Translations under genes and position numbers: made by a program
Source: Morella rubra
Lineage: Eukaryota; Streptophyta; Magnoliopsida; Fagales; Myricaceae
Direction: 5' to 3'
NCBI GenBank assembly: GCA_003952965.2
Contig: RXIC02000143.1
Location: forward strand, 53,628-117,627
DNA length: 64,000 bases
Shown: positions 12,763 to 25,930 of the stretch, piece after piece
Numbering within the stretch: the first letter of the stretch is position 1
Layout of the letters: every line of letters begins with the position of its first letter
Notes under the pieces: generated by a model
Databases searched by the model: none
Told to the model about the DNA's origin: nothing
The model's input: only the letters and a program-made list of their open reading frames with translations

Positions 12763-12799
12763 TTACTTTTTCTAGAATGACTAAAACCTTAATGTGGAA

Positions 12800-14123
12800 T
12801 TTTTATTTATAGAAGTTCTAAGAGAGAAATGGCTTGTTTCGTGGCAATATGAGACTAAAAATAATTAAATGCGCCTCTTGATCTTTGGGCCCAATTGGCT
12901 CAGCCCACCTTAGGCCTTCACTCACTTTGGGCCATAAGCCCTTTTGAGCTTCCAAACTTTCTTTCTCACATTGGGATATGAGCCCTCTTGGGCTTCCAAA
13001 GTCCAATTTTTCCACTTTGGGCTGTGGGCCTTTCTGAGCTTCCAAAGTTAAGTTTATTTTCTCAGCCTTATTTCTCCAAAAAATAATCTAATTTTGCTTT
13101 AGTCCAACTAATTTTTTTATGAGATAAAAATATTATTTTCTTCTATTGTTCAAGTTATTTTGGAACTCGTGAAGGGAACTAAGAGAACAATTAATCTTAG
13201 CTCCAAATAGGTCAACACAAATTTTCATCTCATAACTTATTTTAATTACTGTTTGTAATGTCTAATTTCAGTAAATAGACATTCTTGTACTCTAAGATTA
13301 ATTGTAAATTACTGCAAGCAATTATCCCTATTTTTTTTGTTGATTTTTGATCTATTATTAATCTATCCATAGAAAAATAAAGACGCTCTGTACTAACTAC
13401 CGGAGATATCGAATAAATGAAAACAGAAAATTGCATTTTCTATTTTATTTTAGTAACTTTTACTGACTACCAGAGATACTACCGAATAATTGATCCATTA
13501 AAGCAACATTAAAGAATAATTCATGTCTATAAAAAGAGATTATAGAATCTTTATCTAAGCATGTGTTCTCTGGCTCATTTCAAGTGACTATTAAACATAC
13601 AAGTATATTGGTCGCTCGAGAGTCTCACTTCTGAGTACATCAAAGTGATCTACACTACATGAGTATATCCACACTCTCAGCATTCAAAATCAAAGCCAAA
13701 CAAAAATGTGCGATGACTTATTTATTCCTCTCGACAGTACTTTATGGCATAAATATCTTGCGTGGTCTTGTTTTGCTTGTCGATCTCATTATACAACACC
13801 AATCACATCACCTAGGAATCTTCATTTCTATAGTCAAGACAAAACCATCATGGATAACATATTTATGGTCCTATTAGATTAGACGCTCAGTCTAATTAAT
13901 GGCCATGAGTGGTTTATGATGTCTTTATACTTTTTGAGCGTTGTCTAATTTATTATGTTTTTCGTGAATCAATCTCGTTGATTACATAATTTAGCTCTAT
14001 CATTAGACTACACCCATCTTATGGTACATTATTGAGAATTAATAATTGAGATACTATGAATAAACTCATTTATTCATGAATTCATAACTTACTATTATTG
14101 GGACTGAAGACACAATTCCAACA
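12800..14123 (-). mobile_element. LTR-like segment, possibly a solo Ty1-copia LTR (fossil)
   Basis: Read on the minus strand, the segment opens at 14123 with TGTTGGAATTGTGTC, a start typical of Ty1-copia LTRs. It contains three imperfect copies of a motif built on 'gggcc..aagccc...gagcttccaaa' between 12880 and 13050, and a partial repeat of 'actaccggagata' at 13397 and 13469. No gag or pol is attached, so a solo LTR is possible. The other edge is uncertain, and I have placed it near 12800. Confidence 0.35.
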
Positions 14124-14458
14124 GTATTGCCATGTATGAGTCCCAATGAACAACCAAAGAGGGAATAAATTGGGTTGATATCACAATAAAACAATCCTTT
14201 GAAAAAGATATGCAATTTAAGGTACAAACAATAATCATCCAGGGAAATGATTTAATCTCCTTTTAGGAGAAACAAACAAGAAATGATTATAAGAATGAAG
14301 TAATCAAAGGTTAGTTAAATCAAGATATAAATATTTTGATGACACACAAGTTTAAAGCATGATTTTGGTTTTAAATCAATATTAAAGTAGATAAATAACA
14401 CTAATTGAGAGATTATTCCATATAATCAATTTCTTAGCTCTCCTTTTTTACAAGATTA

Positions 14459-14640
14459 GGGTCCCGTTTGTTTCCCTAATATTTTGAGGCATGAAAATTT
14501 CTAACAAAACAAACACATTCTAAAAATTTTTAACTTTTACATACATACTTCACCTTTCACAAACCCCAATAAATCTCAATAAAATAAAGATTCCCAAAAT
14601 TTCGAATATTTCCCGAAATTTTTGGCAAACAAACACCCCC
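14459..14640. mobile_element. MITE with gggg-cgtttgttt termini
   Basis: The ends read gggtcccgtttgttt and, in reverse complement, gggggtgtttgtttgcc. The interior carries 'cacaaaccccaataaa' and 'ttcccaaaattt'. The same family occurs at 33714-33905 and, inverted, at 52038-52230. At about 182 bp it is too short to code for anything. Confidence 0.65.
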
Positions 14641-15733
14641 TAGATAAAAGTTTGATTTTAAGAGATAATGCAAGTTTCAGATTTATAGTCAAAACTCCCC
14701 CTGAATATATGCAATAATTTTGAGAGTTTAAAAGTCAATTAAATAGGAAATTAAAGTGTCTATAAGCAGGACAAGATGCAGGTATAAGGTTTTAGAAAAA
14801 ATTGCAAGAGTTTCCCTTGTATTTAGACTGTTTCCAGATTTTACAAGTCCGGTAAAGATCAGAAAATACTTAATTCAATAATTCATTCTTATTTTCTCAA
14901 CTTCATTATTTATTTTCAAACCAAGACTTCAAAGAATTATAATCATTCATCATATGAACTCATATCTGATCAAGAGGATTATATCAAAACAGCATATTCA
15001 GAATAAAATGATAGCATTTTTTATTTTTGTATTTGATCAGAGTAAAAAGTGATAGAATTTGATCAACTTGGTCTGCTAAATGCATCAAATGATGTGGAGT
15101 TCAAGAAGTATACCTTTGCAGTTCAATGGCAGTAGAGAGTTGAATCATTGATGCAACATGAAAAGAAAAACTGGTGCCATTTTCGGTAACAAGAATTAGA
15201 GCAAATAATGGAAGCAAGTGCATTAAAGCATATATATATATATATAGACAAGTATCAGAGCATTTAAGGTTAGAAAAAGATAGGATAATAAAGAATATAA
15301 AAAGAAAGCAAATAAAAAGCAAACAGATCATGCAAGAAAATAAATCACATTAGAAAATTATCAACACAGATTACCATAACTGATCAAAGACTATACAAAC
15401 TTAAAAACCATATGAATTTTTCAACAGATAAAAGACATAAACAACAGACACAAAGTAAAAACTGTTCAAACAGAACCTAAAAATTGTTCTCAGCATGGAC
15501 ATCATTTTCTTCTCCCCTTTGACATCATCCAAAAGGAATGGATTGAGAGAAAAGAAAGGTTAAAAAGATTAGGAAGAATGACAAGAAGAATAGGAGATGG
15601 TTCGAGGTTGAGAGAGGTAAGCTCATTTTGAGGTAGAACCGAGGCTACTGAACAGAGGCTAGATTTGAGACCTGTGATGTTTGTACATAGTTGGACATGT
15701 GCTAGAAGAACTAAAACGCTACTACGTACTTAA
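14641..15733. other. AT-rich spacer with a short (TA)n tract
   Basis: No gene is visible. A (TA)n microsatellite lies at about 15231-15246. Long A-rich stretches around 15250-15480 have no known motif. Confidence 0.4.
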
Positions 15734-16309
15734 GGTGTCTCTAAGCATAGGCAACCTAGGCTGTTTCCTAAGGCCCCAAAATAGTAAGGCTCTAACTTTC
15801 TATTTTACTTAATTTTAATAGGTTATAGCCCCAAATTTAAATATTTTAATTTACCAAAAGATAAAAAAGTCTGAAAATATCCATTAAACTTTTTCAAATC
15901 CTTATTTAATGTAAAGAAAAACCTTATTCAAAATTTCAAAGTAGATGAATAATAAAATTCAAAAAAGACTATTAGACTTCCAATTTTAAAATTGAAAAAA
16001 AGATTATCAGACTTCCAACTAAAACTAATAAAATCATATCTAAGATCTATAGAATATTATCAACAATACATGTAATTGTTGCTTTGCGAAAAAAAGTTTT
16101 TCAAAACTAATAAAAAATATCTAAGATACTATAGCGTAAAAAAGATTAAATGGATTAGCTATATTATCAAATGAAAATGATTTATTATAAATCTTGGTTT
16201 TCAAAAAATAAGAAGAATAATTTTAACTAAAATTTATTGATATTTTATAAATAATTTATAATTTATTATAAAAAACCTCGCCTAAGCCCTATTTATCTTA
16301 GATACACCC
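15734..16309 (+). mobile_element. hAT (Tip100-like) remnant with transposase C-terminus
   Basis: Short inverted termini (ggtgt, one variable base, tctaag) lie at 15734-15745 and, complemented, at 16298-16309. Inside, the plus strand has remnants of the Tip100-like hAT transposase C-terminus. The frame near 16085 reads KKSFSKLIKNI and near 16140 KRLNGLAILSNEND, matching the family's 'ERSFSKLKLIKSYLRS' and 'ERLNGLAILSIEND' region. Stops are frequent, and only the tail of the gene remains. Confidence 0.6.
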
Positions 16310-17131
16310 AGCTACTAGTAATAATGTTTTGCCCAAATATATATATATTTTTTTCGCTTACGTGCGAAGCTTGAGTCAGCCCCGAAGTTTGAGCTAATTC
16401 TTTCTAATTTTAGCTGTTTGTTTGGAGGGACTGTTTTTTGGTTTCCTTGAACAAGTCAACGCTTCAAAATGCTTAAGTACAAGACGACGCATCACAAATC
16501 CTTGGCGTCTTGCTCCTGGATTTTCTTACATATTACACGACAATATAAGTGACACTTTCCCACATAAATTGAACATTATTTCATTTTTTTTTTTCAAAAA
16601 CAAATATGCCATTTAATATAGAAGAAAGATGTCATTTCAAACTTTGAGATCATGTAGACTATATACTATATACTTCAACTTCAACTATTAGGCCTTCAAA
16701 GTATTTATAATTGACATTTTATATTTAGTAAAAAATTCCAATGATCAATTAGCTGAAGAAAATTATAAGTATGATGGGTGAAATGCAGCGTCTCACAGTT
16801 TTGTAATCTAAGGTATAGGAGCAAACAACTCCATAGTTTAATTTAAAGAGGGAAGGGGTATTAATCCAAACACAAATAATAACTACGTCTGAAACTGCCT
16901 AAAAAAACCTGCTTAGAAAAAAAGCAAAAATCATATTTTAATCCGACTAAAGAGCAGAGCGCCATACCCCTACTGTTTTTCAAACTTTCTGATGCTCTAC
17001 CTCTGCCCCTCTTCATCAGCAGAACAGCAAGGCTCGTTAACCCAGTGCAAGCCGCAAGTCTGAAGAAAACCAAACCAAACCAAACAGCCAACCCTCTCAC
17101 TTACTCGAAACCTGTTTTCTTCGGATAAAAA
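16310..17131 (+). promoter_or_regulatory. Upstream region and likely 5' UTR of the Mpv17/PMP22 gene
   Basis: No other gene lies between the hAT remnant and ATG 17132. The base mix shifts from AT-rich to more GC-rich at about 16930-17100, as expected for a 5' untranslated exon. No convincing TATA box or named element could be fixed; the AT-rich sequence near 16837 is only a possibility. Confidence 0.35.
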
Positions 17132-20100
17132 ATGTTTCAAAACCCAGTGTCACTCACCCGGAAATCCCCTGTCTTACACCGTTTCCTTGGGTTTTCTCCT
17201 GGACGCATTTCGCATTCCGGTCGCCAGACTCGAATTCTTGCAAACCCCGTTCAGATGAGCGGGTTTCAGAGCTTTCCTTCGTGGCAGTGTTGTGCTAATC
17301 CATTGAATTCTGGTCGTGGAGCTGTATTTAAGAATTGGGGTTGTTCTGAAATGGGACTTAGGCAACAGGGCGATGCCCGATTTCGGGTTTTCTCTGTTTC
17401 GAATGTCGGGTCGGCCAATACCGGTGGATATGGGGGTTCTGGTGATGGAAATTCTGGTGGGAGAGGTGAAGGTAGTGGTGATGGGGGCTTTGATGGTGAC
17501 GGTGGAAATAACTGGTCCTTGCTGTCGTGGTAATGTACTTCCATTTCACGTTTTTTTGTCTCAGTTTTAGGATGTTAATTACCTTGCTTTTTGGTTCATA
17601 AGCAATGTTGAGCTTTTTGGTTCCTAACAGGATATTTGGTCGCGCCATAATTACAGAACCCACAATTGCTTCCGATATGAGTACGGAATGGAAATCCCCT
17701 CCTGACGGAGAAGGGAAGACTTCTTTTTGGAGTTTTTCAGGAAGGAAATTGCTTGTGATAGGAATGAAGTAGGATTTAGAAGAAACCTGCATCTATTCGG
17801 TTACAGGATTGGGTTGTTAGTGTTGACAATAGGATATAGATCGTTGAATCATTTAGCTTTATTAAGGGAAATACTCTGTTATCTTCTCCTAAGTGAGACC
17901 CGTAGAAGTCTGTAGGGTGATTCTAAGCTTTTGTAGATTTCTTCATTTTTAGGAGCACTAAAGTTCTAGTGCTGCTGTAAAGCCATAATCAATCCCCGAA
18001 GTTTCTTTGTTCTTCAGCCTTTTTTCATTAATTTCAGCCCTAAATGCTCCTAGAAACGGCAATACCCTCACTTTTTTTTCTCAAATCATGGACTGGTATT
18101 GTTTGTAGATAATTTGTTCTTTTAAAGCCTGAGCCATCAGCCAATCATATTCCTTGTTGAGAACTTTCATATCCAGTTTAAGGTGATGTTCAGTTGTGAA
18201 AAATCCTTCAAATTTGTAGAAAATTTGATAGTGGTGTGAAAATTTAGGTAGATTGGAGTTTATTGGGGTTTGTAAAAAGTTGATGAAATTTTTAAAGATA
18301 TTTGATTGTAGATTGATTTTATTGGAGTTTGTAAAAAGATGCAGAGATTATTTAATGGAATTTTTTAATCAAAAACTATTGGAATTTGGTGAAAAAGTAT
18401 AGAGAGAAAAATTGATAGAATTTTTTTTTTAAATGTTATGGGAATTGTTTGAAAGGTGTTGGAGTTTATAAAATGTGTTGTAGTTTGTGTTGAATCTTTT
18501 TAGATTTTGGATGTACGGTTGTGAATGTTTTTGTGTTCAAAAAGATTTAGCCAAAAAGGTGAATTTTTTTAGTGGCCGAACATCACCTATGTGCTTTCCT
18601 CTAGGATTTGACTTATTACTTACATGTTCAGGAAGGCATTCCCTTTTTTTTTTTTTTTTTTAATACTGCACTTGTGAATGCAAGTGAAATGATGAGGAAG
18701 GGGTTCAGTTCAGATAACTATCAATGCAACTCTTGTAGAATTTTTGGATTCAAATATGCTGTAGCCAAGTTCACAGGTAATGTTTTTAGCATATTTGTAT
18801 CATGAAATAGCTTGTCTTGTAAGACATGCATATCACAAAGGCCACTGCTCTGGGCAAGCACCTTGCCGATCACCTTGGGTTTCTAACTATTAGTTTTTTC
18901 CCACGACATTGCAGCAGCTGATGCTGGTTATGGCTTCTCCTATTGAAGCAGTTAACGTAGGTGTCATGTGATTATCTGATCCGTTCTCTTTAGTAGTGCT
19001 TAGGGTTTCTCCTATTGAAGCAGTTGACTTAGGTGTCGTGTTATTGTCAGATTGATTGCCCTTACTACTGTTTATGTAGCTAGGGATCTTACACAGCATT
19101 TTCATCAGTCTCTCCATACACAATGTAGTGCTTAATTAGTGTTACTTTTCCTTCACAGCTCTCTGTTGCCCTATATTCAGAACAAAAGTTGAGATCCTCA
19201 ATTAACCTGTTGCCTTCTATTTTATTTTGGGCTAAAAGGGAGAAAATGCTTAGGTGGTGGCCAATGTACTGAGATGAAGTAGTAGTGACTTTATGATACT
19301 CCCTGAGCTAGTTATAGCAGAATATCGATCATAATATGATCTCTTCCTATGGTGCAATTATTACGCATCTTGTGAAATGTATATGTTCTCAATCAGTTTA
19401 TATTTCTTTTTTATTTACTTCTTCTATTTTCTAAGTTTTTTGGCTTAAGTAGAATCTAAGTTGGACTTTGTGCTGAACCCTTGATCAATAGTAATGTAAG
19501 GTGAAAAAAATTGCCTGTTAAACTTGGTTCAAATCATGATTGGTCCTTTATGCTCCACATTTTGTAATTCCAATATGAAGTTCCCATATTACAGGTATTT
19601 GGCTCTTCTTGCAAAGTATCCTGTGTCAACAAAGGCTCTGACATCTGCACTTTTAACTTTAATTGGAGATTTGATCTGCCAGGTACACTTTCTGTTATTT
19701 TCATCGAAGCACAGATATCTTTAGTTCTTTGTGGGGTTTCAATAATGCAATTCCAGTACATATATTGGAACTTTTGATTAGATAAAGATGTGGGATATCA
19801 TCGACTTTCTGGCTTTGTTAACTTGGGAATACCCTCAATGGAGTGCAAATGTGATCACACAAGAAAATGCATGCGTGCTGCTTCAACCGCATCACTATTT
19901 TGAGTTGAATCATCTTATGTCTTGGATCCCATAACCTTTCTCTTTCACTTTAGTCTTGTCATTAGGTAACCCATCGTAACCAAAAATCATTCTCCCTTTT
20001 AGTTGTAATAAAACAATTCATTTAGCTTCTCTCCAGGAAGGAGAATAAGGGTGCGGAATGAATGGTTCATTGTAGTTTTTTTCTTTTTTCTTTTGAAAAA

Positions 20101-23100
20101 AAGGGAGGTCAAAGTGGTATCATAGCGCTGCCCACTTAAACCCTAATACATTGATGGCATGGAGCCCCCAAGGCATTATTGGGACACAAGAGGTCTGGGC
20201 CACGTCTAAGGCTCACATGGTTCATTCTAGTTGAATGTTGAGTATATCGTTTTTTATCTTTCATTTAAGTGAGTTGCCTTTGTGTGAGGTTGCAGATTGG
20301 TGTCCTACTTTAATGTTTTGGCTTAATTACTGCTACAATCACTGTGGTATTAACTTTAACAACAAATCAATCCTTGTGGTATAATTTTGAATAGACCAAT
20401 CTTTGTGGTTCATTTTTTAGACATGAGTTTTTTCCTCCACCGAAAATTAGTCAACTAACTGAAGACCGATATAGGGTCAATATCGGGATTTCCATTGTCA
20501 AGGTTGGATAGTCTATCCTAAGCCCGTCTCCGTTAGTGAGCTAATGTTTGATAGATGAAATGACCTATATGTCTGAAAAATAGACCACATGAACTGGTCT
20601 GTTTAAAGTTATACCTCAAGTACTAATTTGTTAAATGTGAATATCACAGGGACTATATTGGTAATTAAGCCAAATGTTTTAATGCTTGTCCTGTTTCTAC
20701 ATGAGTTGGTAGGCGTAAAGGGGTTTTATAGCAATATAGCATTCTAAAATCCATGTTGTTGTACTCATATAGGCATGTCCATGCCAAGCATGTTTAGATT
20801 CTAAGTGGCCTTAATTAGACTAGTTTAAGGTGCACATTTTTATGATTTTTGTACCCACTATATGCACGGTTCTCTTCTTATACTTGTGACTTCCTTGGCA
20901 TCTCCTTTGTCTGTTACTAATAAAAAGAATAGGTAGGGAAAGAAGTAAGAGTAGGAGTAAATTAAACTTCCTTGCCTTTGGGATCGAGTATACGTAGGAG
21001 GAAACTTTGCCATACACGAGTGTAATTACTCTCCAGTTTCTGACCTTCGAAGAAAGAAGGGTGCTTTACTCGGAGGCTTACAGAGCACCAACGCAGATAG
21101 CTGAGAGGCACCCTGGATTTCACTATGAACAAAGTCCTTGATTGGAGGCCTAAGATTTTAGAATTGGCCCTCATGTACATTCCATGAAGCTGGGGTTCTT
21201 GAAGATCACTGACTTTCATCACTTTTGGCTTCCTAATATACCACGTAGAAGTAGAATGGCGAAGTTTCAACTTATCTTTTGAAACCAGCCAAAAGGAGTC
21301 TAGGTTGTCAATGTTATTATTGAATGTAATAGTACCTTATCTTATGAAGCTGTTGGGTTTAGAGAAATAGTAAAACTGTAGGATGATTTTCCTGGTACAT
21401 GCTTCCATTGTTCTTCGGTATATAAGCTATGAGTACGAGGATAAAGATTGCATGTTCATATCTCTTTTTTGTCCCCGTTTACAGCCATCTTTTCCTTGCT
21501 TTCCAAGAGCATTAATACTGTGCAACTGTGCTGGAAAAATTATGGAACTTAGATTGTTTAATTGATTCTTTTAGCTATATGCCTCAGCTTGTGATTGATC
21601 AAGTGCCATCGCTAGACTGGAAAAGGACTTTCCTGTTTACTCTATTGGGTCTGGTGCTGGTGGGGCCCACATTGCATTTCTGGTAATACTTGAGTGTCCA
21701 TGTCTCTGGGTACCTGAAAATCGGACATATAACTATTGCAGCTTTATCATTATTTTTAGGTAGAATATAGATGGCACTTTCATCCATATTGCAATGTTCC
21801 AACAATTATTATTGGTGCAATTTCTTTTGCCATTTGCATTTTCCTTTTACTTATAAAATGTATCAGTGACGCAAAACTTTAACCCACCCCACTTAAAAAG
21901 AAGGGGGAAAAGTAATAGTTCGCCCCATAACTATAGGGAAAAATCATTCTTGACTCCTGAACTATTAAAATGGCGATTTACATCTTTTATCTTTTGAAAA
22001 TATTCAATGTACGCCCTCCATCCAAATCAAGTCTGAAAAATCATGCAAAATGACTGAAATGTCCCTCCAAGGCATTTTTTTAAAATAAATAAAAATTCAA
22101 GAAATATATTAAAAATAAATAGATTACAGAAATAGAGTTTCAATAGTTTTATTTAAAAAATATAACTTTTTTTTAAATATCCTTTTTATATTTTTAATAT
22201 TTGTAGTAATTTTTCTTGGAGGGGCATTTCAGTCATTTTTGTATTTTTTTCTGTATGTCTTAACGCATGATTTGGACAGGGCTTACATTGAAGGCTTTCA
22301 AAAGTTAAAGGACGTAAATAGTTGTTTTGATAATTTAGGGGTTGAGATTGATATTGTACTATAATTACTGAGCGACCTATGACTTTTCCCCTAAAAAAAG
22401 AAAAAGAAGTTAATCATGGCACCGACATGTATACTAACTGATCATAGTTTCCTACTTACATCATAAGCAACTTTCATGGAAGAATTTGTTTAAATTAGCC
22501 TTTCCCCTATAATTGGATATGCCTTTGGACAATGGATGCGAAGAGGGTGGTCTGGAGTAACGAGCATGCATTCAATAGAAAACCAAGATCTATATAATTA
22601 TGTTTCATCTATGTGTGTGTGTGGCTTCTTGGTACATGTAATCAGTTTGGAATCTCATTCTCACTATTTGTTGCGTCTTTAGGTATTTGTATTTGAGTAG
22701 ATTGGTAACACTGCCTGGAGCATCAGGTGCACTTTTGCGCCTTGTACTTGATCAGGTGACCTTAGTGTTTTTCGAATTTTTCCTCTCAAATTGCATAATT
22801 GCCCTACCACTCACGTAGCCTTTATTATTACTGTCTCTGAATGTGAGGTGATATCATTGTAGTTCGTATTTTCTCCTATATTTATTGGAGTTTTCTTAGC
22901 TACGCTGGTGACATTAGAAGGAAGGCCATCACAAGTCATACCGAAGCTTCAGCAGGTGGTTTAAAAGCATTTTATTTTTATATGAGCTTTTGAACCATTT
23001 CATTGGCACAATTATTCTCTGTTCTCTTTTGTTTCTTAAATTAAAGTTCACTTTTGTAGGAGTGGTTTTCTGCTGTTCTTGCGAATTGGAAGTTGTGGAT

Positions 23101-23227
23101 ACCTTTCCAATTTCTCAACTTCCGATTTGTTCCCCAGCAATTTCAGGTCCTTGCTGCCAATTTTATTGCTCTTGTGTGGAATGTTGTTCTCTCCTTTATT
23201 GCTCACAAAGAGATCCTTCCAAAATAG
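17132..23227 (+). CDS. Mpv17/PMP22 family membrane protein, predicted chloroplast or mitochondrial, six exons
   Basis: Coding exons are 17132-17529, 19595-19682, 21588-21682, 22683-22755, 22863-22955 and 23060-23227. All junctions are GT-AG, the phases agree, and the total is 915 nt, or 304 residues plus a stop. The first 60 or so residues are rich in Ser, Arg and Pro and poor in acids, like an organelle transit peptide; residues 95-130 are a Gly-rich linker. The Mpv17/PMP22 region starts at residue 133 with WYLALLAKYPVSTKALTSA, then GDLICQ, and ends with WKLWIPFQFLNFRFVP and WNVVLSFIAHKEILPK. Four hydrophobic segments lie near residues 145-160, 176-197, 219-236 and 279-298. Family members sit in peroxisomal, mitochondrial or plastid membranes and are thought to act as channels or in membrane homeostasis; the exact substrate is unknown. 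The gene looks intact. The subcellular site is an inference from the N-terminus. Confidence 0.9.
18181..18588. mobile_element. MITE in intron 1 of the Mpv17/PMP22 gene
   Basis: The left end aggtgatgttc is complemented at the right end (gaacatcacct, ending at 18588). The interior repeats 'tattggggtttgtaaaaag' and 'tattggagtttgtaaaaag' and has 'gtagaaaatttgatagt', similar in style to the gggg-cgtttgttt MITEs. No transposase is present. The target duplication is not clear. Confidence 0.55.
20320..20671. mobile_element. Non-autonomous MULE in intron 2 of the Mpv17/PMP22 gene
   Basis: The left terminus ggcttaattactgctac is mirrored at the right (ggtaattaagcc), and the inverted similarity extends about 100 bases ('accaatctttgtggttcat' against 'agaccacatgaactggtct'). 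The flanks are taatgtttt at 20311-20319 and aaatgtttt at 20672-20680, a 9-bp target duplication with one mismatch. There is no coding capacity. Confidence 0.75.
21904..22391. mobile_element. Non-autonomous MULE in intron 3 of the Mpv17/PMP22 gene
   Basis: The termini are ggggaaaagtaatagttcg on the left and, in reverse complement, ggggaaaagtcataggtcg on the right. The interior shares 'aaaatcatgcaaaatgac' and 'gaaatagagtttcaatag' with the element at 12285-12762, so they belong to one family. The flanks are low-complexity purine runs, which makes the target duplication ambiguous; aaaaagaag occurs at 21895-21903 and again at 22401-22409. Confidence 0.7.
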
Positions 23228-25017
23228 GTATGTTTTTAGTTTCCAGGAATGCACAACACTTGTTCCTGTCTCAGATAAGCAAATATTGTTGATTCCGGGC
23301 ATGCTATGTAGAACATCTAATTATCTCCTTAGGAAACTGCAAAAATACCGGAATGGGTTCACCTGGATATAAAAGGACCTGGTCATGTTATGGGAAAGCT
23401 GGACTTGTGTTGCGCCACATCTATATTATCTTTAAGTGGGTCATGCATTAGGACTGCAATCCACAGCTAACCCAATAATTCCCATCCTATTTACTTGCTA
23501 TGATATAGGTATTATGGATCTAGGACATATGTCAGGTGTTATAGGTCAAGAAAAGTCGTCTGCATGGGCAGCCAACAACTGTTCAATTTCATTGTTGGCT
23601 TATCTCAATGGAATGCCATTTCTATATGACATGGGTAATCATCGAGGCTTGTTTCGATAAATCAATCTAGTTCTGACTTCAGGGAATGAAAAAATTAGTT
23701 ACTTTAGGGGAAAAAATAGTATGTGCAAGTGGAAAAGTTGACAGACTTGCATACAAATCTTCACTTGCAGGTTACTGTGGGGATGTGTTGGATGATATCA
23801 TTCCTAGCTTCTGCTTCCAGAAAGCTCTTGCCAAAACGAGTTTGGGATAATCGGCATTTTGGTTTGCGCGCGTTGACATTTGTTATGGATAGTTGTATTA
23901 CGAACTTTAAGGGGAGATCTCTATGCTATGAGCACGGGCTTGGTAGATGCAAAGAGTCCACTGAACCGTGGATGGAGTAGGGGCTTTCCTTTGTAGTTTG
24001 TGCATTTTTCTTCCATTCTTTGTGCTGTGTTGGGTGCCAGAGTATGGCTCAATGACCAGAGAGTTGCTTCGATTGGCGTTTCTGATAGAAAAGGCAATGG
24101 TGCTAGAGCCAAAATAAATTTTAAAAATAATTCTAATTTCAAACCCAAGCCCAAAGTTAAGTTCAATGCAACCCACCAAAGCTCCTTTTCCGCCCAGAAG
24201 CTTTAATGCGACTGCAATCTCAAAAATAGGGCGGAAAGGACCAAAAAAATTTCAATTGCTGCACAATACGGTTACGAGTCCTGACTAATGTCTAGTGTTA
24301 ATTACCGTTTTAAACATTGTCCTTAAACAAAAGTTTGTAAAGTACATATTTGTAAAAATAATATTTGTTTTAAAACATTATTTGTTCTAATAAAAAAATG
24401 TCTGATCAGAAAGTAGTATTAGACAATCCTTATATCTATCTATTATATATTCTTTAAGAACAAGTAACAAAGGAATAACAATAAATGTATTAGGTCAAAA
24501 AATCACATTTGTGAATTCAAAATTCCTGCAACCAAGAGAATTAGATGCCTTAAAAGAAGTATTGAAAAAACAAAAATCTCCTTTGCACCCAGTTAATGCT
24601 GCAAGTTAGCCAAATTGAAAGTCAATAACAAGCATTCCCAAGTTCTTAGCATTCACGGTCAGCAACTCAATCAATTTCGGAGTAGTACTTAATGTTAGAA
24701 TTTCAAGATGAATAAGACTTATATGATATAGATGAAATTGAGTCCTCAACAAAGACACGACAAAGTAAATAAAAGTAAAAACAAGCCAATAAATCACGTG
24801 AAAAAAAGATTGCAAGAAGACAAGAAATAATGTGGATAGTAGTGGAAGATTGTAAAAAGACAAGAGATAATGAAGATAGTAGTCGATCGTGTTAATAATA
24901 AACAATAAGAAGACGAGATAATGAAGATAGTAAAGTTAATTGATTAAAGGAAGAAAAAGCAAATGAACCTCTCGTAGGGATGAATTTTGAGCCAATAGAA
25001 GGATAAGAATTTATAAT
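23228..25017. other. 3' flank of the Mpv17/PMP22 gene, then spacer
   Basis: The first several hundred bases after the stop codon at 23225-23227 may be 3' UTR or unspliced 3' exons. Several open frames at 23436-23980 have splice-like edges (cttgcag at 23765-23771) but no motif I can name. From 24250 to 25017 the sequence is AT-rich and shows nothing. Confidence 0.4.
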
Positions 25018-25442
25018 ATATAGGGGCGGCTCTAAAGTAATTGGGACTTTAGGTGAAACCTTAAAATGATAGTTTTAGTTTTGAAAAACTTCTTTTGCAG
25101 AAGCAAGTATTGTCAATAATATTTTATAAGCAATACTTGCATTTGGAAAAAAAAATCTAATCTTTTTATATGGTCTAATGTTTCAATTGGAGTATAAATC
25201 TCTATTTTTAAAATATCTTTTAACATTTTCAATTCTTGAAAACAAATCTAAACCATCAATATCAACATGATCTTCTTGTTTTAAAACATTTTCAAGTACG
25301 AGACAATACTTTTTTCAAATTATTCTCATCCAACGATTTCAACTTTTCAAATTAAAAAAAAAACTAGAAACACAGTACAAATAAGGATAACTACAACAAA
25401 TAAAACATAAAATTAAAAGTTTATAATAAATAGCACCTGTTT

Positions 25443-25584
25443 AGTGACCACGAGTGATCTTGATCCCAAATATAAGAATTGGGAAGCACCAATAAATGAG
25501 AAGAAAAAATCTTTAGTGACTACTAGTAATCTTAATTCCAAATATAAGAATTGGGAAGAACTAATAAATGAGGAGAAAAAATAG
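25443..25584. repeat. Tandem duplication, two copies of about 72 bp
   Basis: The unit runs 25443-25514 and again 25515-25584. The copies share 'ccaaatataagaattgggaag' in nearly identical form and differ at about a dozen places. The duplication lies inside the hAT derivative. Confidence 0.7.
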
Positions 25585-25930
25585 GATGGTTGAGAGGGGA
25601 TTTTTAAGTAGCTTTTTGTACTTAACAACCAATCGAAATATTGTATCACTTAATTGTGAAATCGGTTCATAGATTTTTTAGTTGTTAATTAATGCATAGT
25701 AAAAATATTAAATAGATTAGATGGTATAAATGGCTATAAATTATTTTTGCTTGTCAAGTAAGGTAAAAAAAATTTAATGAATTTGATGTGATATTCTATA
25801 GGATTTCTCAATCAACTGCCAAATAATCTTAAAGAGATTTTATAGGATATTGACTTTTTGAAATTTCGTTTGAATCAATTTACAATTAATATCTTTTAAA
25901 TAAAGAGGCGCTATGAGTTGATCGATACAA

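Noticed and set aside
17174-17792. Minus-strand frames across exon 1 of the Mpv17/PMP22 gene
   Set aside because: They are shadows of the Gly-rich and transit-peptide coding sequence on the plus strand.
20962-21270. A 102-residue minus-strand frame in intron 2 of the Mpv17/PMP22 gene
   Set aside because: No family resemblance and no splice or promoter context; the intron also carries transposon debris.
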